From Solimonas fluminis (GTDB taxonomy: Bacteria > Pseudomonadota > Gammaproteobacteria > Nevskiales > Nevskiaceae), in the NCBI RefSeq assembly GCF_002930645.1, contig NZ_PSNW01000013.1:59471-123470 (forward strand): DNA of 64,000 nt, in the 5' to 3' direction. Of this stretch, positions 45,744 through 54,327 are shown in pieces. Under the pieces are notes generated by a model. It made no database searches. It had not been told where the DNA came from and saw only the letters and a list, made by a program, of their open reading frames with translations. Positions within the stretch are counted from its first letter, which is position 1; every line of letters starts with the position of its first letter. A program made the translations under genes and the position numbers.

Positions 45744-47588
45744 TCAGAACATCTGGGTGTTCTTGACGTCGTCGGACACCGGTGCGGCGCTGCGGGAGGC
45801 AATCCAGTCGCCGGTGATCATCTGCTCGTAGGACATGCCCGGACCGACCATGGGGTAGACCGAGGCCATCGGGTCGATGATCACTTCCAGGAAGGCCGGA
45901 CCCTTGAACTCGATGAATTCCTTCACCACGCGGGGCAGGTCGGCCTTGTTGCTGACGCGCACGGCGTAGCGGTAGCCATCGGCCTCCGCGGCCTTGATGA
46001 AGTCCTTCTGGTGCAGGCTCTTGTCGGAGCCGGCGTAGCGGCTGTCGAAGAACAGGCGCTGCCACTGCTTCACCATGCCGTCGCCGAAGTTGTTCAGCAC
46101 GACCACCTTCACCGGGGTGCCGTAGGTGGTGGCGGTTTCCAGCTCGCCCAGGTTCATGCGGATCGAGGCGTCGCCGTCGATGTCGATCACGATCTTGTCG
46201 GGGCAGGCGAACTGCGCGCCCAGCGCGGCCGGCAGGCCGAAGCCCATCGTGCCCATGGAGCCGGAGGTCAGCCAGAGGCGCGGCTGCTTGAAGTCGAAGT
46301 ACTGCGCGGCCCACATCTGGTGCTGGCCCACGCCGGTGGCGACGATGGCTTCGCCCTTGGTGATCTTGTTGATCTCCTCGATCACGGCATGCGGCTGGAT
46401 GTGCTCGCCGCCACGCTCGTAGTTCATCGGGTGCTTCTGCTTCAGCTCGGCGACGTGGGCGTGCCAGGCGCCGTAGTCGGGCTTGAAGCCCTTTTCCGTC
46501 AGGTGGGCTTCGACGCGGGCCAGGGCGTGGTTCAGTTCGCCCACGTGGTGCCACTGCACGCGCTTGACCTTGTTGATCTCGGAGGGGTCGATGTCGAAAT
46601 GGGCAATGCCCTTGGCGCCCTTGGCGAACTTGGACGGCACACCGGCCACGCGGTCGTCGAAGCGCGCGCCCACGGCGATCAGGAAGTCGCAGTCGTCCAC
46701 CGCGTAGTTGGCGAAGGCAGTGCCGTGCATGCCCAGCATTTCCAGTGCCAGCGGGTCGGTGGTGTCGTAGGCGCCGATGCCCATCAGGGTGGTGGTCACC
46801 GGGATGCCGAAGGACTTGGCGAAGCTGCGCAGCGAGGCCGAGGCTTCGCCGTGGATCACCCCGCCGCCGGCGTAGATCAGGGGCCGCCTGGCAGCCTTGA
46901 TCATCTCGTGGAACTTCTCCAGCTGCTCGACGGAGAGGCGGTTCTCGTAGACCTGCTTCAGGCGGGCGCGGTAGCCGGGGATCGGCAGCACGCCCTCGCC
47001 CTTGAAGCGGCCGCTCCAGTTCTGCACGTCCTTGGGGATGTCCACGACCACCGGGCCGGGGCGGCCGGTACGGGCGATCTCGAAGGCGGTGCGGACCGTG
47101 GCTTCCAGCTTGGAGGGGTCCGTCACCAGGAACACGTGCTTGGCCGCCGAGCCCATGATGGTGCTGATCGGGGCTTCCTGGAAGGCGTCGGTACCCACGG
47201 CGCTGGTCGGCACCTGGCCGCAGATCACCACGATGGGGATCGAGTCCGCCATGCAGTCGCGCACCGGGGTCACGGTGTTGGTGGCGCCCGGGCCGGAGGT
47301 CACCAGGCAGACGCCGACCTTGCCGGAGGCGCGGGCGTAGCCGGCGGCCATGAAGCCGGCCGCCTGCTCGTTGGCCGGCACGATCAGGGGCATCTTCTCC
47401 CCGCCGCTTTCGCTGCGGTTCTCGCGGTTGAAGCGGAAGATGGCGTCGTAGGTCGGCAGGATGGCGCCGCCGCTGTAGCCGAAGACCGCGCCGGTCCCTT
47501 CATCGGCCAGGAGCTGGACGACGATTTCCGCGCCGGTCATGGTCTTGCCTGCGAGGGGGTGGGGGGCGGGTTTCAGCACGGCATTCAT
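45744..47588 (-). CDS. ilvB: Acetolactate synthase large subunit, divergent type
   Basis: 614 residues. TPP enzyme of valine/isoleucine synthesis. Domains: PYR (about 15-185; the catalytic Glu74 lies in PANEQAAGFMAAGYARASGKVGV), a central domain (about 205-345) and the PP domain (about 375-560) with GDASIRMNLGELETATTYG and NNFGDGMVKQWQRLF. The usual RHEQGA is here ANEQAA, and the usual GDGS is GDAS, as in a less common branch of ALS. Its small subunit gene ilvH is on the other strand about 0.8 kb away. It is preceded by TGTTATAAA, an extended -10, at 47621-47629. Confidence 0.94.
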   Translation of the reverse strand: MNAVLKPAPHPLAGKTMTGAEIVVQLLADEGTGAVFGYSGGAILPTYDAIFRFNRENRSESGGEKMPLIVPANEQAAGFMAAGYARASGKVGVCLVTSGPGATNTVTPVRDCMADSIPIVVICGQVPTSAVGTDAFQEAPISTIMGSAAKHVFLVTDPSKLEATVRTAFEIARTGRPGPVVVDIPKDVQNWSGRFKGEGVLPIPGYRARLKQVYENRLSVEQLEKFHEMIKAARRPLIYAGGGVIHGEASASLRSFAKSFGIPVTTTLMGIGAYDTTDPLALEMLGMHGTAFANYAVDDCDFLIAVGARFDDRVAGVPSKFAKGAKGIAHFDIDPSEINKVKRVQWHHVGELNHALARVEAHLTEKGFKPDYGAWHAHVAELKQKHPMNYERGGEHIQPHAVIEEINKITKGEAIVATGVGQHQMWAAQYFDFKQPRLWLTSGSMGTMGFGLPAALGAQFACPDKIVIDIDGDASIRMNLGELETATTYGTPVKVVVLNNFGDGMVKQWQRLFFDSRYAGSDKSLHQKDFIKAAEADGYRYAVRVSNKADLPRVVKEFIEFKGPAFLEVIIDPMASVYPMVGPGMSYEQMITGDWIASRSAAPVSDDVKNTQMF

Positions 47589-47620
47589 GGGTAGTCGGCA
47601 GCCAAAAAAGACAAGCGCGC

Positions 47621-47629
47621 TTTATAACA
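47621..47629 (-). promoter_or_regulatory. Extended -10 promoter of ilvB
   Basis: On the minus strand TG-T-TATAAA, 33 bp before the ilvB ATG. No standard -35 at 17 bp, as usual for extended -10 promoters. Only a short 5' leader without a leader peptide is possible. Confidence 0.5.
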
Positions 47630-47661
47630 TGCGAGGGGGGTACTCCGGGAGGTCCGTGGGG

Positions 47662-48241
47662 TCAACGGGCCTCCGGTCCTCCTCGGCGGACATCCATCCA
47701 GGCGCCGAACCAGATGACCGCCAGCAGGGCCAGCGTCCGCCAGGGCAGCAGATGCGGCATCCCGGTGGTCTTGTTCAGGCAGGCATGCCAGGTCATGAAG
47801 GCGTCCCAGCCCAGCCGCAGCCCGGCACCCAGGAAGGCGATGCCGGCTGCGATCCGGCGCTGCTGCATCTGCCCCAGCCCCGCAAAGACCAGGCCCAGGA
47901 TCCTGGCCCGTCGCCCGCCGTCCGGGACCGGGGCGGCGGGCATGGCGATGCGCGGGGGCGCCGCGCGATCAGGACCTGCCCCGGTCGTACCCCGCCAGCC
48001 CGGACCATTCCGGGGATCGGCAACGGGTCCGCGGTCCAGCGGCGCAGCCGGCCGTCCGGATCCAGCGGGTAGAGCGAGGCATTGGCGATGGTCCAGATGG
48101 GCTTTTCGCTGTCCTGGCCCAGGTGGGTGGGGCCCGGAATTTGGGTCTTTTCGCGCCCGGACCAGGCGGTCAGGCCGACGGCACTCAGAGAACCACGAAA
48201 AGAACGCCGATAGCAGCCTTGACGAGGCTGGGGCCCTGCAT
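47662..48241 (-). pseudogene. Frameshifted gene for a small membrane protein
   Basis: Three fragments in three different frames join into one plausible protein of about 190 residues. Fragment 1 (48241 to 48185) starts with ATG after AGGGGG and encodes a signal/anchor MQGPSLVKAAIGVLFVVL before a TGA. Fragment 2, shifted, continues SAVGLTAWSGREKTQIPGPTH and includes ANASLYPLDPDGRLRRW (about 48190-47985). Fragment 3, shifted again, runs to 47662 with GLVFAGLGQMQQRRIAAGIAF and a hydrophobic C-terminus (two to three helices). A single lost base near 48187 would explain the first break. I do not recognise the family. The third fragment alone could be an intact 93-residue gene, but it lacks a ribosome binding site. 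Sequencing error is possible. Confidence 0.55.
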
Positions 48242-48354
48242 CCTGAACCCCCTGTTCCTGCTGGTTGTTTCGAGGGCGGATTCCGCCGCCGAATGGTAGC
48301 TCACGCAGGGCGCGGCCAGGGGCCGCCGCGGGGGCTTGCAAAGCGCCCAAAAGA

Positions 48355-48383
48355 TTGATTTTGCATGGCGACACAGCTAATGT
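48355..48383 (+). promoter_or_regulatory. Promoter of ilvH
   Basis: TTGATT (48355-48360), a 17-bp spacer and TAATGT (48378-48383). The ilvH ATG is only 11 bases from the end of the -10, so the transcript would start within about four bases of the start codon. The stretch between this promoter and the pseudogene start (48242-48354) has no gene. Confidence 0.5.
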
Positions 48384-48393
48384 GCGCGCCCCT

Positions 48394-48897
48394 ATGCGTC
48401 ACATCATCACGATCCTGCTGCAGAACGAGGCCGGCGCGCTCGCGCGCGTGGCCAACATGTTCGCGGCCCGCGGCTACAACATCGACTCGCTGTCGGTGGC
48501 TCCGACCCACGATCCGACCGTTTCGCGGCTGACCCTGGTCACCGCGGGCAGCGACAACGTCATCGAACAGATCATCAAGCAGACCCGCAAGCTGATCGAC
48601 GTGGTCGAGATCGCCGACCTGTCCAGCACCGACCACATCGAGTGCGAGCTGCTGATGGCCAAGGTGGCCGTGGACAGCGATGCCGCGGCCCGCAAGGTCG
48701 TGGAGTGCGTGCGCGAGCACCGTGCCCTGGTCCTCGACGAGACCGACGATACCCGCATGATCCAGCTGGCCGGCACCGGCCAGGAGATCGATGCCCTGGT
48801 CGCCGAACTGGGCAGGATCACCAGCATCCTGGAAGTGGACCGCAGCGGCGTCGCCGCCATGGCCCGCGGCCGACAGGTCGTGGCCGCCGCCGTCTGA
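48394..48897 (+). CDS. ilvH: Acetolactate synthase small (regulatory) subunit
   Basis: 167 residues. It binds IlvB and gives valine feedback control. N-terminal ACT domain with MRHIITILLQNEAGALARVANMFAARGYNIDSLSVAPT (motifs MRHIITILL, NEAGAL, GYNIDSL), a second ALS_ss_C domain after about residue 80. The canonical start is the ATG at 48394; no Shine-Dalgarno sequence precedes it. ilvC follows 69 bp downstream on the same strand, while the large subunit is elsewhere. Confidence 0.95.
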   Translation: MRHIITILLQNEAGALARVANMFAARGYNIDSLSVAPTHDPTVSRLTLVTAGSDNVIEQIIKQTRKLIDVVEIADLSSTDHIECELLMAKVAVDSDAAARKVVECVREHRALVLDETDDTRMIQLAGTGQEIDALVAELGRITSILEVDRSGVAAMARGRQVVAAAV

Positions 48898-49989
<1,092 letters not shown>

Positions 49990-50028
49990 GAAGAAACGAG
50001 AAGCGCGAGAGCGCGGTGGTAGATCTCA

Positions 50029-50063
50029 GGGGGCCGCCGCAAGGCGGTCCCCTTTTCTTTTTG
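50029..50063 (+). terminator. Terminator after ilvC
   Basis: GGGGGCCGCC / GGCGGTCCCC stem with GCAA loop and a T-rich tail TTTTCTTTTT. It closes the ilvH-ilvC transcript. Confidence 0.9.
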
Positions 50064-50114
50064 GATTTGCCCCTGGCAAACAGTAAGATGCGCGAAAATC
50101 CCGAGGAACGGTCC

Positions 50115-50918
50115 ATGGACGACGGCGTCACGGCCAAGAAGCGCCGCAAGGGCATCTACCTGCTGCCCAACCTGTTCACCACCGGCACCCTGTTCGGCGG
50201 CTTCTACGCCATCGTCATGGCCATGGACGGGCGCTTCGAGAATGCCGTCTACGGCATCCTGGCGGCCATGATCGCCGACGGCCTGGACGGCCGCGTGGCG
50301 CGCTGGACCAATACCCAGAGCGACTTCGGCAAGGAGTTCGATTCGCTCTGCGACATGGTGGCCTTCGGCATCGCCCCGGCCATCCTGATCTATGCCTACT
50401 CCCTCAATGGCCTGGCGGACTACCGCTGGATCGGCGGCAAGCTGGGTTGGGTGATCGCCTTCACCTATGCCGCCTGCGCGGCCCTGCGCCTGGCCCGCTT
50501 CAACGTGCTGGCGGCCATCGCCAGTTCCAACAAGGATTTCTACGGCGTGCCGAGCCCGGCGGCGGCGGCGGTGGTGACCTTCTTCGTCTGGAGCTGCGTG
50601 GACGACAGCCACTCGCTGTTCGCCTGGGTGGCCGGCCACGTGCCCATCCACGGGCATGACGCCCTGGTCATGGCGGCGCCGCTGACCCTGGCCACGGCGC
50701 TGTCGATGGTGTCGAGCTTCCGCTACAACAGCTTCAAGAAGCTCAACCTGACGGCGCGCCTGAAGTTCCTGTCCTTCGCCTCGGTGGTCGGCGTGCTGGC
50801 CCTGGTGCTGATCGATCCGCCGCGCATCCTGTTCATGCTGTTCTTCGCCTACGCCCTGTCCGGTCCGGCGGTGGTGCTGTGGCGCCGGCTGCGGCGCAAG
50901 CCCGTACCGGCGGCATGA
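50115..50918 (+). CDS. pssA: CDP-diacylglycerol-serine O-phosphatidyltransferase
   Basis: 267 residues. Integral membrane enzyme making phosphatidylserine. The CDP-alcohol phosphotransferase signature D-G-x2-A-R-x8-G-x3-D-x3-D is present as DGLDGRVARWTNTQSDFGKEFDSLCD (motifs DGLDGRVAR and GKEFDSLCD). Six to eight helices. ATG at 50115 has AGGAA-like SD in CGAGGAACGGTCC; an upstream ATG at 50088 is possible. In many gammaproteobacteria pssA lies next to ilvC and leuA, as here. Confidence 0.94.
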   Translation: MDDGVTAKKRRKGIYLLPNLFTTGTLFGGFYAIVMAMDGRFENAVYGILAAMIADGLDGRVARWTNTQSDFGKEFDSLCDMVAFGIAPAILIYAYSLNGLADYRWIGGKLGWVIAFTYAACAALRLARFNVLAAIASSNKDFYGVPSPAAAAVVTFFVWSCVDDSHSLFAWVAGHVPIHGHDALVMAAPLTLATALSMVSSFRYNSFKKLNLTARLKFLSFASVVGVLALVLIDPPRILFMLFFAYALSGPAVVLWRRLRRKPVPAA

Positions 50919-50935
50919 TCCGCGGGACGGGTGGT

Positions 50936-50965
50936 TTGAAAGCCGGCCTGTAGATGCTCTAATAT
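50936..50965 (+). promoter_or_regulatory. Promoter of the leuA leader transcript
   Basis: TTGAAA (50936-50941), 18-bp spacer and TAATAT (50960-50965). The leader peptide ATG at 50973 lies 8 bases from the -10 end, so the RNA would begin at or next to that codon. Confidence 0.6.
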
Positions 50966-50972
50966 TCCGGAC

Positions 50973-51068
50973 ATGTCATCCGCAAACGGCCATTTCGCTG
51001 TTCCCGCTGCGCCCCAGGGCGCACGGCCGTTTGCGCGCGCGCTTCTTAGCCTCCTTCTTCTGTCGTAA
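50973..51068 (+). CDS. Leucine-rich leader peptide (LeuL) upstream of leuA
   Basis: 31 residues, too short for usual gene calls. The chain begins MSSANGHFAVPAAP and ends ARALLSLLLLS with six Leu in the last eight codons (CTT, CTT, CTC, CTT, CTT, CTG) before TAA at 51066. Leader peptides rich in the pathway amino acid are the hallmark of ribosome-mediated attenuation of leu operons. The Leu codons fall inside the loop of a 10-bp hairpin (51035-51044 with 51080-51089). Shortage of Leu-tRNA would stall the ribosome there and change the pairing downstream. It is positioned 127 bp before leuA. Confidence 0.8.
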   Translation: MSSANGHFAVPAAPQGARPFARALLSLLLLS

Positions 51069-51189
51069 GACAGAACATAAAGCGCGCGCCCGCACGGGGC
51101 CCAAACCGTGCAAAACCACCGAAGCACCCAAATTTCCCGCCGCCGGGAGTAGAATCGATGGATTCTCCTGACGGCACCTCATGCGAGGT
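50981..51189 (+). promoter_or_regulatory. leuA leader RNA: competing hairpins and sequestered ribosome binding site
   Basis: Stem A: 50981-50991 pairs with 51025-51035 (11 bp perfect). Stem B: 51035-51044 pairs with 51080-51089 (10 bp perfect); it encloses the Leu codons, and shares base 51035 with A. Inside B, TTCTGTC-GTAA-GACAGAA (51058-51075) forms a GNRA-like hairpin over the stop codon. Further down, 51092-51111 (GCACGG/CCGTGC) and 51176-51189 (ACCTC-ATGC-GAGGT) form hairpins, the last covering the leuA ribosome binding site. No U run follows, so control may act on translation or through Rho rather than a simple terminator. Confidence 0.6.
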
Positions 51190-51195
51190 AACCCC

Positions 51196-52893
51196 ATGAC
51201 CATGTTGAAGAATCCCGAGACGAAGTATCGTCCTTTCGCCCCCGTGCACCTGCGTGACCGCCGCTGGCCGGACGCCGTCATCACCAAGCCCCCGGTCTGG
51301 CTGTCCACCGACCTGCGCGACGGCAACCAGTCGCTGATCGAGCCGATGAACCACGATCGCAAGCTGGCGATGTTCAACCAGCTGATCAAGATCGGCTTCA
51401 AGGAGATCGAGGTCGGCTTCCCCAGCGCCTCGGAAACCGAGTTCGCCTTCCTGCGCCACCTGATCGAGAAGAACCTGATCCCGGACGACGTCACCGTCCA
51501 GATCCTGACGCCGGCGCGCGAACCGCTGATCCGCCGCAGCTTCGAGGCCCTGAAGGGCGCCAAGCGCGCCATCGTGCACTTCTACAACGCCACGGCCCCG
51601 ATCATGCGCCGCGTGGTGTTCAACATGAGCCAGGACCAGGTGCTGGACGAACTGGCCGTGACCCATGCCCGCCTGATCCGCCAGCTGGCCGACGAGCGTC
51701 CGGAGACCGAGTGGGTCTTCGAGTACTCGCCCGAGATGTTCTCCGGCACCGAGCTGGACTTTTCCAAGCGCGTGGTCGACGCCGTGGTGGACGCCCTGGG
51801 CGGCACGAAGGAAAAGCCGGTCATCATCAACCTGCCGTCCACGGTCGAGCACTCCACGCCGAACATCTTCGCCGACATGATCGAGTGGATGCACCGCAAC
51901 CTGGCGCGGCGCGAGGCGATCGTCCTGTCGGTGCATCCGCACAACGACCGCGGCACCGGCACGGCCGCCGCCGAGTTCGCCATGATGGCCGGCGCGGACC
52001 GCGTCGAGGGCTGCCTGTTCGGCAACGGCGAGCGCACCGGCAATGTCGACATCGTCAACCTGGCGCTGAACATGTATACCCAGGGCGTGCACCCGAACCT
52101 GGATTTCTCCGACATCGACGAGGTCCGCAAGACCGTCGAGTACAGCAACCAGCTGCCGGTGCATCCGCGCCATCCGTATGTCGGCGACCTGGTCTTCACC
52201 TCGTTCTCCGGTTCGCACCAGGACGCCATCAAGAAGGCCTTCTCGGCGCGCAAGGAGGGCGACATCTGGGAGATGCCCTACCTGCCGATCGACCCCAAGG
52301 ACCTGGGCCGCAGCTACGAGGCGGTGATCCGCGTGAATTCCCAGTCCGGCAAGGGCGGCATCTCCTACCTGCTGGAGCACGAGTACGGCCTGGTGCTGCC
52401 GCGCCGCCTGCAGATCGAGTTCAGCCAGATCGTGCAGGAAGTGACGGACACCACCGGCAAGGAAGTCACCGCCGCCGACATCGAGTCGGTCTTCCGCCGC
52501 AGCTACCTGGAGGCGCGGAGCCCCTACGGCTACGTGGCGCACCACCTGGTGGAAGACTCCACGCGCGATTCCGTGGAGCTGTCGACGGAGATCACGGTGG
52601 ACGGCAAGTCCCAGCGCATCGCCGGCCAGGGCAATGGCCCGATCGACGCCTTCATCAACGCCATGTCCAAGGTCGTGGGCGAGCGCCTGACGGTCCAGGA
52701 TTACCACGAGCACGCCATCGGCGCGGGTGCCGATGCGGCGGCGGTCAGCTACATCGAGCTGAAGCTGGGTAGCGGCAAGACCCTGTTCGGCGTAGGCCGC
52801 GATGCCAACATCGTCACCGCGTCGCTGAAAGCCATCCTGTCCGGCGTGAACCGCGCCCTGGCCCAGCGGGCCGGCGCCCAGCGCGCGGCCTGA
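51196..52893 (+). CDS. leuA: 2-isopropylmalate synthase, type 2 (LeuA2)
   Basis: 565 residues. Condenses acetyl-CoA with 2-oxoisovalerate, first step of leucine synthesis. The type 2 N-terminus ([18 protein letters not shown]) precedes the HMGL barrel with [15 protein letters not shown] (metal-binding Asp) and the HPHNDRGTG motif, then a C-terminal LeuA dimer/allosteric domain (about 430-555) that binds leucine. ATG at 51196 has GAGG seven bases upstream; the ATG at 51181 lies before the site. This long form is that of Xanthomonas and actinobacteria rather than E. coli LeuA. It is under the leader described above. Confidence 0.95.
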   Translation: MTMLKNPETKYRPFAPVHLRDRRWPDAVITKPPVWLSTDLRDGNQSLIEPMNHDRKLAMFNQLIKIGFKEIEVGFPSASETEFAFLRHLIEKNLIPDDVTVQILTPAREPLIRRSFEALKGAKRAIVHFYNATAPIMRRVVFNMSQDQVLDELAVTHARLIRQLADERPETEWVFEYSPEMFSGTELDFSKRVVDAVVDALGGTKEKPVIINLPSTVEHSTPNIFADMIEWMHRNLARREAIVLSVHPHNDRGTGTAAAEFAMMAGADRVEGCLFGNGERTGNVDIVNLALNMYTQGVHPNLDFSDIDEVRKTVEYSNQLPVHPRHPYVGDLVFTSFSGSHQDAIKKAFSARKEGDIWEMPYLPIDPKDLGRSYEAVIRVNSQSGKGGISYLLEHEYGLVLPRRLQIEFSQIVQEVTDTTGKEVTAADIESVFRRSYLEARSPYGYVAHHLVEDSTRDSVELSTEITVDGKSQRIAGQGNGPIDAFINAMSKVVGERLTVQDYHEHAIGAGADAAAVSYIELKLGSGKTLFGVGRDANIVTASLKAILSGVNRALAQRAGAQRAA

Positions 52894-52904
52894 CGCGGAG
52901 GCTT

Positions 52905-52932
52905 TCCCCTCTCCCGCATGCGGGAGAGGGGA
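52905..52932. repeat. REP-like palindrome after leuA
   Basis: TCCCCTCTCCCG-CATG-CGGGAGAGGGGA, a fully palindromic 28 bp with the same CCCTCTCCC core as the repeats that bracket the DUF559 gene. It lies 12 bp after the leuA stop and may also serve as its terminator, though no T run follows. Confidence 0.8.
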
Positions 52933-52957
52933 CTGGCTTCCCGCTGCCCCGGACAGG

Positions 52958-52985
52958 GCGACATCTTCTCCGCGGCAGGTACAAT
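52958..52985 (+). promoter_or_regulatory. Promoter of the uracil-DNA glycosylase gene
   Basis: GCGACA (52958-52963), 16-bp spacer, TACAAT (52980-52985). Six bases separate the -10 from the ATG, so the transcript likely starts at the start codon. Confidence 0.45.
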
Positions 52986-52991
52986 CCCCCC

Positions 52992-53822
52992 ATGCATTCG
53001 TCCCGCCGCCAGCAGGTGCTCGATGCGCTCGGGATCGAGCGCTGGCAGCTTCGTGCGGGCGGCGAGGCGGCTGAAGTCCCGGGAGCGCCGGAGGTGGAGG
53101 CGGCAGTGCTTCCTCCGCCGTCCCGGGAGCCCGCCGCGCCGCCGCCGGCACCCAGCGCGCCGCGCGCCTCCCTGATCCCGCAGGCCAACCCGCGTCCGCC
53201 CACCGCGCCGGCCGTCCGGGCGGCGCCGGTTCCGGCGCCGCTGGCCGAGGTTCCGGCGGACTGGGATGGCCTGCGCGCCGTGGTCAAGGACTGCCGCCAG
53301 TGCAAGCTCTGCCAGACCCGTACCCAGACCGTGTTCGGCGTGGGCATCGAGACGGCGCCGCTGATGGTGGTGGGCGAAGGGCCTGGCGCCGACGAGGATG
53401 CGCAGGGCGAACCTTTCGTCGGCCGCGCCGGCAAGCTGCTGGACGAAATGCTCAAGGCCATCGGCCATTCGCGCCGCGAGAACACCTACATCGCCAACGT
53501 GGTGAAGTGCCGTCCGCCGGGCAATCGTGATCCGGAGACCGACGAGGTGGAGTCCTGCCGTCCCTACCTGGAGCAGCAGATCCGCCTGGTGAAGCCGAAG
53601 TTGATCGTCGGCCTCGGCCGCATTGCCGCTCAGCGCCTGCTCAACACCGATGCGCCGCTGTCGCGCCTGCGAGGGCCGCTGTACCACTACGGTCCCGACA
53701 GGACGCCGTTGCTGATCACCTATCACCCGGCTTACTTGCTGCGCAGCCCGCGCGAGAAGGCCAAGAGCTGGGAAGACCTGAAGAAGGTGCACCGCTTCCT
53801 GCGTACGGGTTCGCTGTCGTGA
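52992..53822 (+). CDS. Uracil-DNA glycosylase, family 4 (UDGa)
   Basis: 276 residues. Removes uracil from DNA. The Fe-S cluster family signature is present: CRQCKLC (near residues 102-108) and later Cys in [12 protein letters not shown] and EVESCRPYL. Motif 1 is [27 protein letters not shown] (quoted by core [12 protein letters not shown]), and the C-terminal motif is YHPAYLLR. The first 90 residues are an Ala/Pro-rich linker that is longer than usual. rimI follows 10 bp downstream and is probably co-transcribed. Confidence 0.93.
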   Translation: MHSSRRQQVLDALGIERWQLRAGGEAAEVPGAPEVEAAVLPPPSREPAAPPPAPSAPRASLIPQANPRPPTAPAVRAAPVPAPLAEVPADWDGLRAVVKDCRQCKLCQTRTQTVFGVGIETAPLMVVGEGPGADEDAQGEPFVGRAGKLLDEMLKAIGHSRRENTYIANVVKCRPPGNRDPETDEVESCRPYLEQQIRLVKPKLIVGLGRIAAQRLLNTDAPLSRLRGPLYHYGPDRTPLLITYHPAYLLRSPREKAKSWEDLKKVHRFLRTGSLS

Positions 53823-53832
53823 GGGTGTTCGC

Positions 53833-54300
53833 GTGAGCGCCCAGCCGCAGGAACTCTGGCGCTTGGCGCCGATGCATCCCTCGCACCTCAGGCAGGTGCT
53901 GGAGATCGAGCATCGCGTGTATTCCTTTCCCTGGAGCGAGGGCATCTTCCATGACTGCCTGCGCGTGGGCTACAGCTCCTGGGTGGTCACCAATACGCTG
54001 GGCGAGGTGCTGGGCTACGCGCTGATGAGCATGGCGGTGGGCGAGGCCCACATCCTCAATCTCTGCGTCAGCCCGGAACACCAGCGCCGCGGCATCGCGC
54101 AGTTCCTGATGCGTCACCTGCTGATGGTGGCGCGCGCCGGCAACGTGACGCTGGTGCTGCTGGAAGTGCGCGTGTCCAACCGGCCGGCCCAGCGGCTCTA
54201 CGAGCAGTTCGGCTTCAAGCGGCTGGGGCTGCGCAAGAACTACTACCCGGCCGACGGCGGGCGCGAGGACGCGCTGGTGCTGGGGCTGGACCTGGCCTGA
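53833..54300 (+). CDS. rimI: Ribosomal protein S18-alanine N-acetyltransferase RimI
   Basis: 155 residues from a GTG start. A GNAT enzyme that acetylates the N-terminal Ala of S18. Motifs: LRQVLEIEHRVYSFPWSEGIF, ILNLCVSPEHQRRGIAQFL (acetyl-CoA loop QRRGIA), and LLEVRVSNRPAQRLYEQFGF ending in NYYPADGGREDALVL, the RimI-type tail. Placing rimI after a uracil-DNA glycosylase gene is frequent in gammaproteobacteria. Confidence 0.94.
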   Translation: MSAQPQELWRLAPMHPSHLRQVLEIEHRVYSFPWSEGIFHDCLRVGYSSWVVTNTLGEVLGYALMSMAVGEAHILNLCVSPEHQRRGIAQFLMRHLLMVARAGNVTLVLLEVRVSNRPAQRLYEQFGFKRLGLRKNYYPADGGREDALVLGLDLA

Positions 54301-54327
54301 TCCGGAACTGACGAAGGGAGCGGTGCG

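Noticed and set aside
47793..48374. A 193-codon minus-strand frame as an intact gene upstream of ilvB
   Set aside because: Only its middle looks coding; its start and end do not, and the anchor and C-terminus fall in other frames. Treated as part of a pseudogene.
51092..51150. Hairpins before leuA as a standard Rho-independent terminator
   Set aside because: No run of T follows either hairpin.
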